Origin: CAWCDJ01 sp963778675 | GTDB lineage: Bacteria; Acidobacteriota; Terriglobia; Bryobacterales; Bryobacteraceae | Assembly: GCA_963778675.1 (NCBI GenBank) | Contig: CAVZVI010000007.1 | Coordinates: 248,001 to 312,000 of the forward strand | Length of the DNA: 64,000 nt | Direction of reading: 5' to 3' | Shown: positions 50,676 to 57,689 of the stretch, piece after piece | How positions within the stretch are numbered: position 1 is the first letter of the stretch | Layout: each line of letters opens with the position of its first letter | Notes under the pieces: generated by a model | The model's input: the letters and a program-made list of their open reading frames with translations, nothing else | Told to the model about the DNA's origin: nothing | Database searches by the model: none | Program-made: the position numbers and the translations under genes

Positions 50676-51443
50676 ATGCTGTCCGATTCCGACCGCCGCC
50701 AATTGGAAGAACAGGGATACCTGCTCCTGCCCGGCCTGATGGACTCCGGCCTGCTCGCCCGCGCGCGCAACCGCATCGAGGAGCTTTTCGCGGAAGAAGG
50801 CGATTCGGCCGGCGCCGAGTTCAAGCAGGAGCCCGGCGCGCGCCGCCTCGCCAATCTCGTCAATAAGGGCCGCATTTTCGAAGAGATCATTCTCACGCCG
50901 GAGGTGCTCGAGTGCATGGCCTGCGTCCTGGGGCCGCGCTTCAAGCTCAGCAGCCTCAACGCGCGCTCGACCAATCCGCACAGCGACGCAGACCAGCCCT
51001 TGCACGCCGATAGCGGGGCTCTCCCCGACGGCTCCGGCTACTGGGTGTGCAATTCGGTGTGGCTGCTCGACGATTTCACCCCTGAAAACGGCGCTACCCG
51101 CATGGTTCCCGGCTCGCACCGCTGGCATAGCCTGCCCCCGCCTGAAATGTACCAGCCGCATCCCGCCCAGCAACTGGTGATTGGAAGAGCCGGCGACGTC
51201 GTGGTCATGAATGCCCACATGTGGCACGGAGGCACGGCCAACCGCACCGCCGCTCCCCGCCGGGCCATGCACGTCTATTACACCCGGTGGGACAAGCCCC
51301 AGCAGCAGTGGCAGAAGCGGTGGCTGAGCCCCGAGGTGCAGTCGCGCCTGAGCCCCGAGGCCCGCCGCATCCTGGCCCTCGACGATCCGCTTAACGACGA
51401 GCTCTGCGCCACCGGCAGCGGCAAGAGCGGCTTCATGAAGTGA
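50676..51443 (+). CDS. Phytanoyl-CoA dioxygenase (PhyH) family protein
   Basis: A 255-residue Fe(II)/2-oxoglutarate dioxygenase family protein from the ATG at 50676 (MLSDSDRRQLEEQGYLLLPGLMD); a GTG 42 nt upstream is the alternative. The facial triad is visible as HxD in QPLHADSGALPDG and a distal His in MNAHMWHGGTANRTAAPRRAMHVYY, where the following Arg would bind 2-oxoglutarate. Such enzymes hydroxylate lipids, osmolytes or secondary metabolites. It is divergent from the secreted protein at 49549 and converges with the SDR gene 3 nt away. The substrate is unknown. Confidence 0.9.
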   Translation: MLSDSDRRQLEEQGYLLLPGLMDSGLLARARNRIEELFAEEGDSAGAEFKQEPGARRLANLVNKGRIFEEIILTPEVLECMACVLGPRFKLSSLNARSTNPHSDADQPLHADSGALPDGSGYWVCNSVWLLDDFTPENGATRMVPGSHRWHSLPPPEMYQPHPAQQLVIGRAGDVVVMNAHMWHGGTANRTAAPRRAMHVYYTRWDKPQQQWQKRWLSPEVQSRLSPEARRILALDDPLNDELCATGSGKSGFMK

Positions 51444-51446
51444 GCC

Positions 51447-52214
51447 TTACAGCATCAACTGCCCGCCGTTTACCTCGATCGTCTCTCCCACTACGAAGCT
51501 CGCCGCGTCGGAGGCCAGAAACGCGATTGCGGTGGCGCACTCCATCGACGTCCCGATGCGTCCCAGCGGAATCCCCTTCACGAAATTCGCAATCATCTCC
51601 GGGGTCGAAAACACTTCGTGGAACGGCGTATCGATCACACCGGGCGAGACCGCGTTCACCCGCACGCCGTGCGGCGCCATCTCCTTGGCCAGTGCCTTGG
51701 TGAAGGTGATCAATCCGCCCTTCGCCGTCGAGTACGGGCCCGCCCCCGGCCCGCCGCCGTTGCGCCCGGCGATCGATACTACGTTCACGATGACGCCGCG
51801 CCGCCGCTCCATCATCGCCGGCACCACTGCCTGGGAACACAGGACCGCGCTCTTCAGGTTGAGGTCCATGACATTGTCCCAGCCCTCCCCGGTGATATCG
51901 AGAATCGGTGTCCGCTTGACCAGCGATCCGGCATTGTTGACCAGGATATCGATGACGCCGAACTCTTCCGCGGTGCGATCCACCAGCACTTTCACCTGGT
52001 TCGCCTTGCGGACGTCGGCGCGGATCGCTACCGCCGTCCCGCCCGAACCGGCAATCTTATCCCGGACCGCCATAGCGCCCGATTCATTTTGAAAGTAGCC
52101 GATCGCTACCTTTGCCCCGAGGTCCGCCAGCACCTCCGCCGTAGCGGATCCGATGCCCGAGGACGCTCCCGTCACCAGCGCGGTCTTGCCCGACAAATCC
52201 AGATAGTTCCGCAT
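51447..52214 (-). CDS. SDR family oxidoreductase (FabG/glucose dehydrogenase-like)
   Basis: A 255-residue classical short-chain dehydrogenase. Motifs: TALVTGASSGIGSATAEVLADLGAKVAIGYF (cofactor), NNAGSLVKR, catalytic VVSIAGRNGGGPGAGPYSTAKGGLITFTKALAKEM (Ser, Tyr, Lys) and the family end VVGETIEVNGGQLML. It lies 9 nt downstream of an MFS transporter gene on the same strand, so it probably oxidises or reduces the imported sugar or sugar acid. A 3-oxoacyl-ACP reductase role is less likely given the context. Confidence 0.93.
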   Translation of the reverse strand: MRNYLDLSGKTALVTGASSGIGSATAEVLADLGAKVAIGYFQNESGAMAVRDKIAGSGGTAVAIRADVRKANQVKVLVDRTAEEFGVIDILVNNAGSLVKRTPILDITGEGWDNVMDLNLKSAVLCSQAVVPAMMERRRGVIVNVVSIAGRNGGGPGAGPYSTAKGGLITFTKALAKEMAPHGVRVNAVSPGVIDTPFHEVFSTPEMIANFVKGIPLGRIGTSMECATAIAFLASDAASFVVGETIEVNGGQLML

Positions 52215-52223
52215 CTTCTATGT

Positions 52224-53480
52224 TCATGACCTTTCGAATGTCACACGCCGGACCGGCCCGCCCAATGCGAATAACACCGCGGTACCCAGCACGGGAAGGA
52301 GCCCCGCGGTGACCAGAATCGGCGTGTAGGAATGAAAATGATCCACCACAAATCCGGTAGCCTGCGTTAACAGAATAGCGCCGAGCCCAGCCCCGGTGCC
52401 GCCCAATCCGGTGACGGCGCCCACTGCCTCGTCCGGAAAATAGTCGCTGGGCAGCGTCTGCACATTGTTGATCCAGCTTTGAAACCCGAACAGTACGGCC
52501 GCAATCAGCGCCAGCGACGCGGCCGCGCTCCGCGCCGTAGCCGCGAAGATCCCCGCCGACATGCACAGCATGCCCATCACGATCACCGTCTTCCGCGCGC
52601 GATCGACGCTCCAGCCGCGCCCGATCAGGAACCCCGACAGCCAACCGCCGCCCAGGCTGCCCGCATCCGCCGCCACGTACGGGAGCCACGCGAATGCGCC
52701 GATCTCCCGCAGGCTGAAGCCGTGCACCTCGTAAAGATAGAGCGGCAGCCAGGTGATGTAGAGCCACCACACCGGGTCCGCCAGGAACCGGGCCAGCACG
52801 ATCGCCCACACCTCGCGGTGCCGCAGCAGGACACGCCAACCGACCGGCACGGCTGCCGGCGGACGGTCCTTCTGAATCAGTGCGTACTCCCCGGCGCTGA
52901 GCCGCCGGTGCCGCGCCGGGACCTCGTAGAAGATCGTCCACAGCGCCAGCCAGACGAACCCGGCGCCGCCCAGCGCGAGGAACGTCGCCTGCCAGCCGAA
53001 GTTGCGCTCGACCCAGATCACGAGCGGCGGAGCCACCACCGACCCGATCGAAGGCCCGCTGTTGAAGATGCCCATTCCCAGTGCACGCTGGCGCACAGGG
53101 AACCACTCCGCGATCACCTTCGCCGCCCCCGGCCAGTTCCCTGCCTCGCCCAAGCCGAGGAAGAACCGGAAACACTCCAGGCTCACCACGCCGCGCGCGA
53201 ATGCGTGTCCCATCGAGGCAAGCGACCATACCGTCACCGACAGCGAGAATCCGCGCTTCGCGCCGATGCGGTCGTAGAGTTTGCCCGAGAGCCCCTGGCT
53301 CAACGTGTAGGCAATCAGGAAGGAGTTGGCGACCGTCGCAAACTGGAAATTCGAGAGGCCCAGGTCGTGGGTGATCACCGGCGCCAGCACCGCCACGGTC
53401 AGCCGGTTCACGAAGTTGATCAGGGTGGCCAGGAAGATCAGTGCCGCGATCCACCAGCGCAGACCGCGCACGGTTCTCAC
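52224..53480 (-). CDS. MFS transporter (hexuronate/sugar acid transporter-like, ACS family)
   Basis: A 418-residue major facilitator with twelve predicted membrane helices. The GTG at 53478-53480 is used (VRTVRGLRWWIAALIFLATLINFVNRLTVAVLAP); the frame runs further upstream but through the divergent HxlR gene. The text NFVNRLTVAVLAPVITHDLGLSNFQFATVANSFLIAYTLSQGLSGKLYDRIGAKRGF matches anion:cation symporter members such as ExuT. A candidate -10 (GATAAT on the minus strand, 53487-53492) lies 6 nt from the start, and the HxlR palindrome covers the -35 region. It is co-transcribed with the SDR gene. Confidence 0.92.
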   Translation of the reverse strand: MRTVRGLRWWIAALIFLATLINFVNRLTVAVLAPVITHDLGLSNFQFATVANSFLIAYTLSQGLSGKLYDRIGAKRGFSLSVTVWSLASMGHAFARGVVSLECFRFFLGLGEAGNWPGAAKVIAEWFPVRQRALGMGIFNSGPSIGSVVAPPLVIWVERNFGWQATFLALGGAGFVWLALWTIFYEVPARHRRLSAGEYALIQKDRPPAAVPVGWRVLLRHREVWAIVLARFLADPVWWLYITWLPLYLYEVHGFSLREIGAFAWLPYVAADAGSLGGGWLSGFLIGRGWSVDRARKTVIVMGMLCMSAGIFAATARSAAASLALIAAVLFGFQSWINNVQTLPSDYFPDEAVGAVTGLGGTGAGLGAILLTQATGFVVDHFHSYTPILVTAGLLPVLGTAVLFALGGPVRRVTFERS

Positions 53481-53502
53481 AGGGCTATTATCTAACCGGA
53501 TT

Positions 53503-53523
53503 TCACTTGCAAATCGCAAGTGA
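53503..53523. promoter_or_regulatory. Perfect 21 bp palindrome, probable HxlR operator
   Basis: TCACTTGC (53503-53510), five-base spacer, GCAAGTGA (53516-53523). It sits between the divergent MFS and HxlR genes, over the probable -35 region of the MFS promoter and 17 nt before the hxlR start. The symmetry and position fit a dimeric winged-helix repressor site; binding is inferred. Confidence 0.65.
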
Positions 53524-53540
53524 GATTGATAGCATGAACC

Positions 53541-54002
53541 GTGTCTGGGACGCCGAAATCGAAACAACGGTCCGGTTGCCCCGTCAGTATCTCTCTGGAT
53601 ATTTTCGGGGATCGCTGGTCGCTGTTGATTATCCGCGATCTCATGGTGCGCGGATACCGGACTTTCAAGGAGTTCCGGGAGTCGGGAGAGGGGATCGCCA
53701 CAAATATTCTGACTAACCGGCTCCGGAAGCTCGAAGCGTCCGGCATCATCATCACGGAGGCGGAGGAGGCGGACAGGCGCAAGGTCAACTACCGTCTGAC
53801 ACAAAAGGGCATTGACCTGGCGCCGGTCCTGTTGGAGTTGCTGGTTTGGGGGTCGCGGCACGAAGATGCGGGTTTACCATGCACCTTCATCGAAGAGATG
53901 GCGCAGAACCGGGAGGCGATCCTGGCCGAAGTGCGCCGGCGTTGGCGGGAACGGGACTCAAATCCACTGATACCAAAATTCGCAGACAGGAGAGAGGGAT
54001 GA
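53541..54002 (+). CDS. HxlR family winged-helix transcriptional regulator
   Basis: A 153-residue MarR-like regulator. It starts at a GTG (MSGTPKSKQRSGCPVSISLDIFGDRWSLLIIRDLMVRGYRTFKEFRESGEGIATNILTNRLRKLEASGII), which is the HxlR signature with its conserved Cys-Pro near the start, often redox- or aldehyde-sensing. The wing is TEAEEADRRKVNYRLTQKG. No clear ribosome site precedes the GTG. It probably binds the adjacent palindrome and controls both the divergent MFS-SDR operon and its own operon. Its stop overlaps the next ATG by 4 nt (ATGA). Confidence 0.92.
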   Translation: MSGTPKSKQRSGCPVSISLDIFGDRWSLLIIRDLMVRGYRTFKEFRESGEGIATNILTNRLRKLEASGIIITEAEEADRRKVNYRLTQKGIDLAPVLLELLVWGSRHEDAGLPCTFIEEMAQNREAILAEVRRRWRERDSNPLIPKFADRREG

Positions 54003-55114
54003 GTAAAGTAAGGGCTCTGGTCGGCACGCGCAAAGGCGCATTCGTTCTGGAGTCGGACGGGAAGCGCGAGAAATGGGACATCCGGGGTCCCTTCTTCGCG
54101 GGCTGGGAGATCTACCACGTCAAGGGATCGCCGGCCGACCCGAACCGGCTATATGCATCGCAATCGAGCGGCTGGCACGGCCAGGTGATGCAGCGCTCCA
54201 ACGACGGCGGCAAGACCTGGGAGCCGGTGGGAAATAAGTTCGCCTACGACGGCGTCCCCGGCACTCACCAGTGGTACGACGGCACCGCGCACCCCTGGGA
54301 GTTCAAGCGAGTCTGGCACCTGGAGCCCTCGCTCACCGATCCGGATACGGTCTATGCCGGAGTGGAAGACGCGGCCCTGTTCCGCTCGACTGACGGCGGG
54401 CAGACGTGGGGCGAGCTCTCCGGCCTGCGCGGCCACGGCTCGGGACCCCGCTGGCAGCCGGGCGCCGGCGGAATGTGTCTGCACACCATCCTTCTCGACC
54501 CGAGCAACCCCGCTCGCATCTACATCGCGATTTCGGCAGCAGGCGCCTTCCGGACGGATGATGGCGGCCAGACGTGGCGGCCGATCAACCGCGGGCTGAA
54601 GTCCCAATACATCCCCGAGCCCGAAGCCGAGGTCGGCCATTGCGTTCACCGCATTGCGATGCACCGGTCGCGTCCCGGCGTGCTCTTCATGCAGAAGCAC
54701 TGGGACGTCATGCGCAGCGACGATTCCGGCGACTCGTGGCACGAGGTCAGCGGCAACCTGCCGACCGATTTCGGCTTCGTGATCGACGTTCACGCGCACG
54801 AACCCGATACCATTTACGTCGTCCCGATCAAGAGCGACTCCGAGCACTTTCCGATGGACGGCAAACTGCGCGTGTACCGCAGCCGCACGGGCGGCAACGA
54901 GTGGGAGGAGTTGAGCAAGGGTCTGCCGCCGGGCGACTGCTACGTCAACGTGCTGCGCGACGCGATGGCCGTCGATTCGCTCGATCAATGCGGCGTGTAC
55001 TTCGGAACCACCGGCGGCCAGGTCTACGCCTCGGCCGATGCCGGCGACAGCTGGCAGCCGATTGCCCGGCATCTTCCCGCGGTGCTCTCCGTCGAGGTCC
55101 AGACGCTGCCATGA
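53999..55114 (+). CDS. BNR/Sortilin-type beta-propeller protein (exo-alpha-sialidase-like fold)
   Basis: A 371-residue protein from an ATG overlapping the hxlR stop, with AGGAGAGAGGG just before it. Repeated Asp-box motifs typical of sialidase/BNR propellers are present: SNDGGKTWEPV, STDGGQTWGEL, TDDGGQTWRPI, SDDSGDSWHEV, YASADAGDSWQPI. No signal peptide is visible (MSKVRALVGTRKGAFVLESDGKREKW), so it is probably cytoplasmic, unusual for sialidase-like folds. True sialidase activity is doubtful because the Arg triad is not evident. Its stop overlaps the start of a MoaD/ThiS-like gene, suggesting a functional pair. Confidence 0.9.
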   Translation: MSKVRALVGTRKGAFVLESDGKREKWDIRGPFFAGWEIYHVKGSPADPNRLYASQSSGWHGQVMQRSNDGGKTWEPVGNKFAYDGVPGTHQWYDGTAHPWEFKRVWHLEPSLTDPDTVYAGVEDAALFRSTDGGQTWGELSGLRGHGSGPRWQPGAGGMCLHTILLDPSNPARIYIAISAAGAFRTDDGGQTWRPINRGLKSQYIPEPEAEVGHCVHRIAMHRSRPGVLFMQKHWDVMRSDDSGDSWHEVSGNLPTDFGFVIDVHAHEPDTIYVVPIKSDSEHFPMDGKLRVYRSRTGGNEWEELSKGLPPGDCYVNVLRDAMAVDSLDQCGVYFGTTGGQVYASADAGDSWQPIARHLPAVLSVEVQTLP

Positions 55115-55407
55115 TCCGGGTGGTACTGCCGGCGCATTTGCGGCTCCTGGCGCACGCCGGAAACGAGGTGAAGCTCGAAGTCGAGGGCCCGGCCACGTTG
55201 GGCTCGGTCCTCGACGCCCTCGAAGCCTCCTATCCGATGCTGGGCGGAACCATCCGCGACCATGTCACCGGCCGGCGCCGTCCGTACGTGCGATTCTTCG
55301 CCTGCCAGGAGGATCTGTCGCACGAGCCGCACGACGCTCCCCTGCCCGCGGCGGTGGCGACCGGGGCCGAGCCCCTGTTGATCGTGGGGGCGATCGCCGG
55401 CGGCTAG
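55111..55407 (+). CDS. MoaD/ThiS family ubiquitin-like protein
   Basis: A 98-residue beta-grasp protein ending in a di-glycine (VGAIAGG), the hallmark of sulfur carriers MoaD and ThiS that are adenylated and thiocarboxylated at the C-terminal Gly. The fold is apparent in IRVVLPAHLRLLAHAGNEVKLEVEGPATLGSVLDALEASYPML and EDLSHEPHDAPLPAAVATGAEPLLIVGAIAGG. No molybdopterin, thiamine or E1-like activating gene is adjacent, so the partner is unknown. Its start overlaps the beta-propeller stop (ATGA), so translation is coupled. Confidence 0.9.
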   Translation: MIRVVLPAHLRLLAHAGNEVKLEVEGPATLGSVLDALEASYPMLGGTIRDHVTGRRRPYVRFFACQEDLSHEPHDAPLPAAVATGAEPLLIVGAIAGG

Positions 55408-55414
55408 AGCCCGG

Positions 55415-57070
55415 CTACTCCGCGCCCGCCGCGCGGAACGTGCGCTCCACCAACTCCTGCGCCTCTTTCTGGATCCTACGCAGATGTTCTTCCCCGGCGA
55501 AGCTCTCGGCGTAGATTTTGTACACGTCCTCCGTCCCGGAAGGCCGGGCAGCAAACCATCCCCGGCGGGTGCCTACTTTGAGTCCGCCCAGCGGGGCGCC
55601 GTTTCCCGGTGCCGATGTCAGCATCGCTTCAATCGGGTCCCCTGCCAGCTCTTTGGCATCCACCTGCTCGGGTGAGAGTTTTTGCAGGACGGCCTTCTGC
55701 GCCGGAGTGGCGGGGGCGTCGATGCGCTCATACACCGGCGCGCCGAACCGTTCGGTGAGACCCCGGTAGACCTCCGCCGGGTCCTTGCCGGTCCGCGCCA
55801 GGATCTCGGCCGCCAGCAGGCCCATGATCATGCCGTCCTTATCGGTGGTCCAGACCGTGCCGTCGCGCCGCAGGAACGACGCGCCGGCGCTCTCTTCGCC
55901 GCCGAAGCCGAGGGAACCGTCAAGCAGACCACCGACGAACCACTTGAAGCCGACCGGCACCTCCATCAAGCCTCGCCCCAGGTCCGCCGCGACCCGGTCG
56001 ATGATGCTGCTCGACACCATCGTCTTTCCGACCCCCGCCCCGCCCTTCCAGCCAGGCCGGTTGGAAAACAGGTAGGAGATGGCCGCCGCCAGGTAGTGGT
56101 TCGGGTTCATCAGGCCGGCGCTGCGCGTTACGATCCCGTGGCGGTCGTGATCGGTATCGCACGCGAACGCTATGTCGAACCGGTCCTTCATCGCGATCAA
56201 TCCCGCCATGGCGTAGGGCGACGAACAATCCATCCGGATCTTCCCGTCCCAGTCGAGAGTCATGAAGCGGAACGTCTGGTCCGGATCCGCATGCTGCACG
56301 GTCATTGAAAGACCGTAGCGCTCGGCGATTCGCCCCCAATACCGCACGCCGGCCCCGCCCAACGGATCGGCTCCGAGGGAAATATGCGCGTCACGCACAG
56401 CTTCCAGGTCCAGCACCGACCCGAGATCGTTCACGTAATTGGAGATGTAATCGAACCGTCCGGTAGTCCCGGCCTTCAGCGCGCGCTCGTACGCGCAGCG
56501 TTTCACCTCGCGCAGGCCGCCGGCCAGTATCCCGTTCGCGCGATTCTCGATCCATTTCGTGGCGCCGGTATCGGCCGGCCCGCCGTTCGGCGGATTGTAC
56601 TTGAAGCCCCCGTCATCGGGAGGGTTGTGCGACGGCGTGATCACCACCCCGTCCGCCAGACCGCTCTTCCTGCGTGCGTTATAAGTAAGGACGGCGTGCG
56701 AGAGCGCCGGGGTCGGCGTGTAGCCCAAGTCCTGGTCGATCTTTACCGCCACCCCATTGCCGGCGAGCACTTCGAGCGCCGTGGCGAACGCCGGTTCGGA
56801 GAGCGCATGAGTGTCCATTGCCAGAAAAAGCGGGCCGTCTACACCGTTCTGCGCCCGGTATTCGCAGATCGCCTGGGTGATCGCCAGAATGTGATCTTCA
56901 TTGAACGATGCGAGAAACGAGGACCCCCGGTGCCCGGAGGTTCCGAAGCTCACCTTCTGGGACGGCACGGAGACATCCGGCTTCACCGCGTAGTATGCGG
57001 TGACCAGTCTCGCGACATTCACCAGTTGGGAAGGTGCCGGCGGCTGTCCCGCCTTCGTATCGAGCGCCAT
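55415..57070 (-). CDS. pgm: Phosphoglucomutase (alpha-D-glucose phosphate-specific)
   Basis: A 551-residue phosphohexomutase that interconverts glucose 1-phosphate and glucose 6-phosphate for glycogen and nucleotide-sugar metabolism. The N-terminal SFGTSGHRGSSFLASFNEDHI, the phosphoserine loop VVITPSHNPPDDGGFKYN (S147), the metal loop FACDTDHDRHGIV, the sugar-binding GGEESAGASFLRRDG and the phosphate-binding RPSGTEDVYKIYAESF are all present in order. Length matches E. coli Pgm (546). It starts 1 nt after the CPCC protein gene, forming an operon, and converges with the MoaD-like gene. Confidence 0.96.
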   Translation of the reverse strand: MALDTKAGQPPAPSQLVNVARLVTAYYAVKPDVSVPSQKVSFGTSGHRGSSFLASFNEDHILAITQAICEYRAQNGVDGPLFLAMDTHALSEPAFATALEVLAGNGVAVKIDQDLGYTPTPALSHAVLTYNARRKSGLADGVVITPSHNPPDDGGFKYNPPNGGPADTGATKWIENRANGILAGGLREVKRCAYERALKAGTTGRFDYISNYVNDLGSVLDLEAVRDAHISLGADPLGGAGVRYWGRIAERYGLSMTVQHADPDQTFRFMTLDWDGKIRMDCSSPYAMAGLIAMKDRFDIAFACDTDHDRHGIVTRSAGLMNPNHYLAAAISYLFSNRPGWKGGAGVGKTMVSSSIIDRVAADLGRGLMEVPVGFKWFVGGLLDGSLGFGGEESAGASFLRRDGTVWTTDKDGMIMGLLAAEILARTGKDPAEVYRGLTERFGAPVYERIDAPATPAQKAVLQKLSPEQVDAKELAGDPIEAMLTSAPGNGAPLGGLKVGTRRGWFAARPSGTEDVYKIYAESFAGEEHLRRIQKEAQELVERTFRAAGAE

Positions 57071-57071
57071 G

Positions 57072-57374
57072 TCAGTCCAGGTCGATATCGCGCTTGGGAG
57101 GCGTCAGGTCGGGGTTCTCCTTGGCGCGTTTGAACAACTCGTCGAACTTCTTTTCCAGTACCCGCCCGTGCGTTTTTTCGGCTTCGAACTGTTTGCGGAA
57201 AAGCTCTTCGCGGCGAGCGCCCTCCCCTTTCAGCTTGGCCACCTCGGTGGCCAGATCGTCGATGGCGGGAGGCTTGACTGGAACCGTGTGGGCGATCACG
57301 GCGCGCGTCTCCGGATCGATTTTGAGAATCGCCTGGCAGCAGGGACAGGGGACCTCGAACATACCTTGAGCCAT
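57072..57374 (-). CDS. Small CxxC/coiled-coil protein of unknown function
   Basis: A 100-residue protein. The N-terminus holds a compact Cys cluster (VPCPCCQAILKID), probably half of a zinc site or a redox motif. A charged predicted coiled coil follows (DDLATEVAKLKGEGARREELFRKQFEAEKTHGRVLEKKFDELFKRAKENPD). No second Cys pair is present, so zinc binding would need dimerisation. The stop is 1 nt before the pgm start, so it is co-transcribed with phosphoglucomutase. Similar short proteins occur in acidobacteria, but I know of no function. Confidence 0.8.
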   Translation of the reverse strand: MAQGMFEVPCPCCQAILKIDPETRAVIAHTVPVKPPAIDDLATEVAKLKGEGARREELFRKQFEAEKTHGRVLEKKFDELFKRAKENPDLTPPKRDIDLD

Positions 57375-57689
57375 ATTCCTATGGTAGCCGAATCCGGCTA
57401 CAGGCCCAGGAAGAAACGACTGTGAGGAGATTTGCGGGCTACAAGCAGGGTTTTATGCGAGGTGACTGATTTGGCGGGAGACAAAAGCGAAGAGCAATCG
57501 TCTCTTCGTGGGCCTGTGAAAAGTTAGTCACGCTATATCACAAGCAATTTCCGGACCAAATGCTAAGCATCCCTGAAATGAGGGATTTCCAGCAGCCAGG
57601 CACAGTAGCTGTACGCAAAATTGGCACGTGGCGTGTCAATTCTTTGTCGAGATCTCGAGGTGGCGGCCGGCGCCACAGCGTAAATCTTG
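57375..57689. other. Non-coding interval upstream of the CPCC-pgm operon
   Basis: About 315 nt without a convincing gene. On the minus strand a TTGACA (57634-57639) points toward the CPCC-pgm operon but has only poor -10 candidates. A 6-bp GTGGCG/CGCCAC hairpin with a 5-nt loop at about 57659-57675 follows the TolC-type gene's stop and lacks a T-run. The lower GC content here fits a regulatory region. Confidence 0.35.

Noticed and set aside
53441..53716. Plus-strand frame overlapping the hxlR start with an ATG at 53534
   Set aside because: It does not encode HxlR motifs; the neighbouring frame from the GTG at 53541 does.
57622..57637. TGGCAC resembling the -24 element of a sigma54 promoter
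   Set aside because: The required TTGC at the -12 position is absent, so the match is half a site only.
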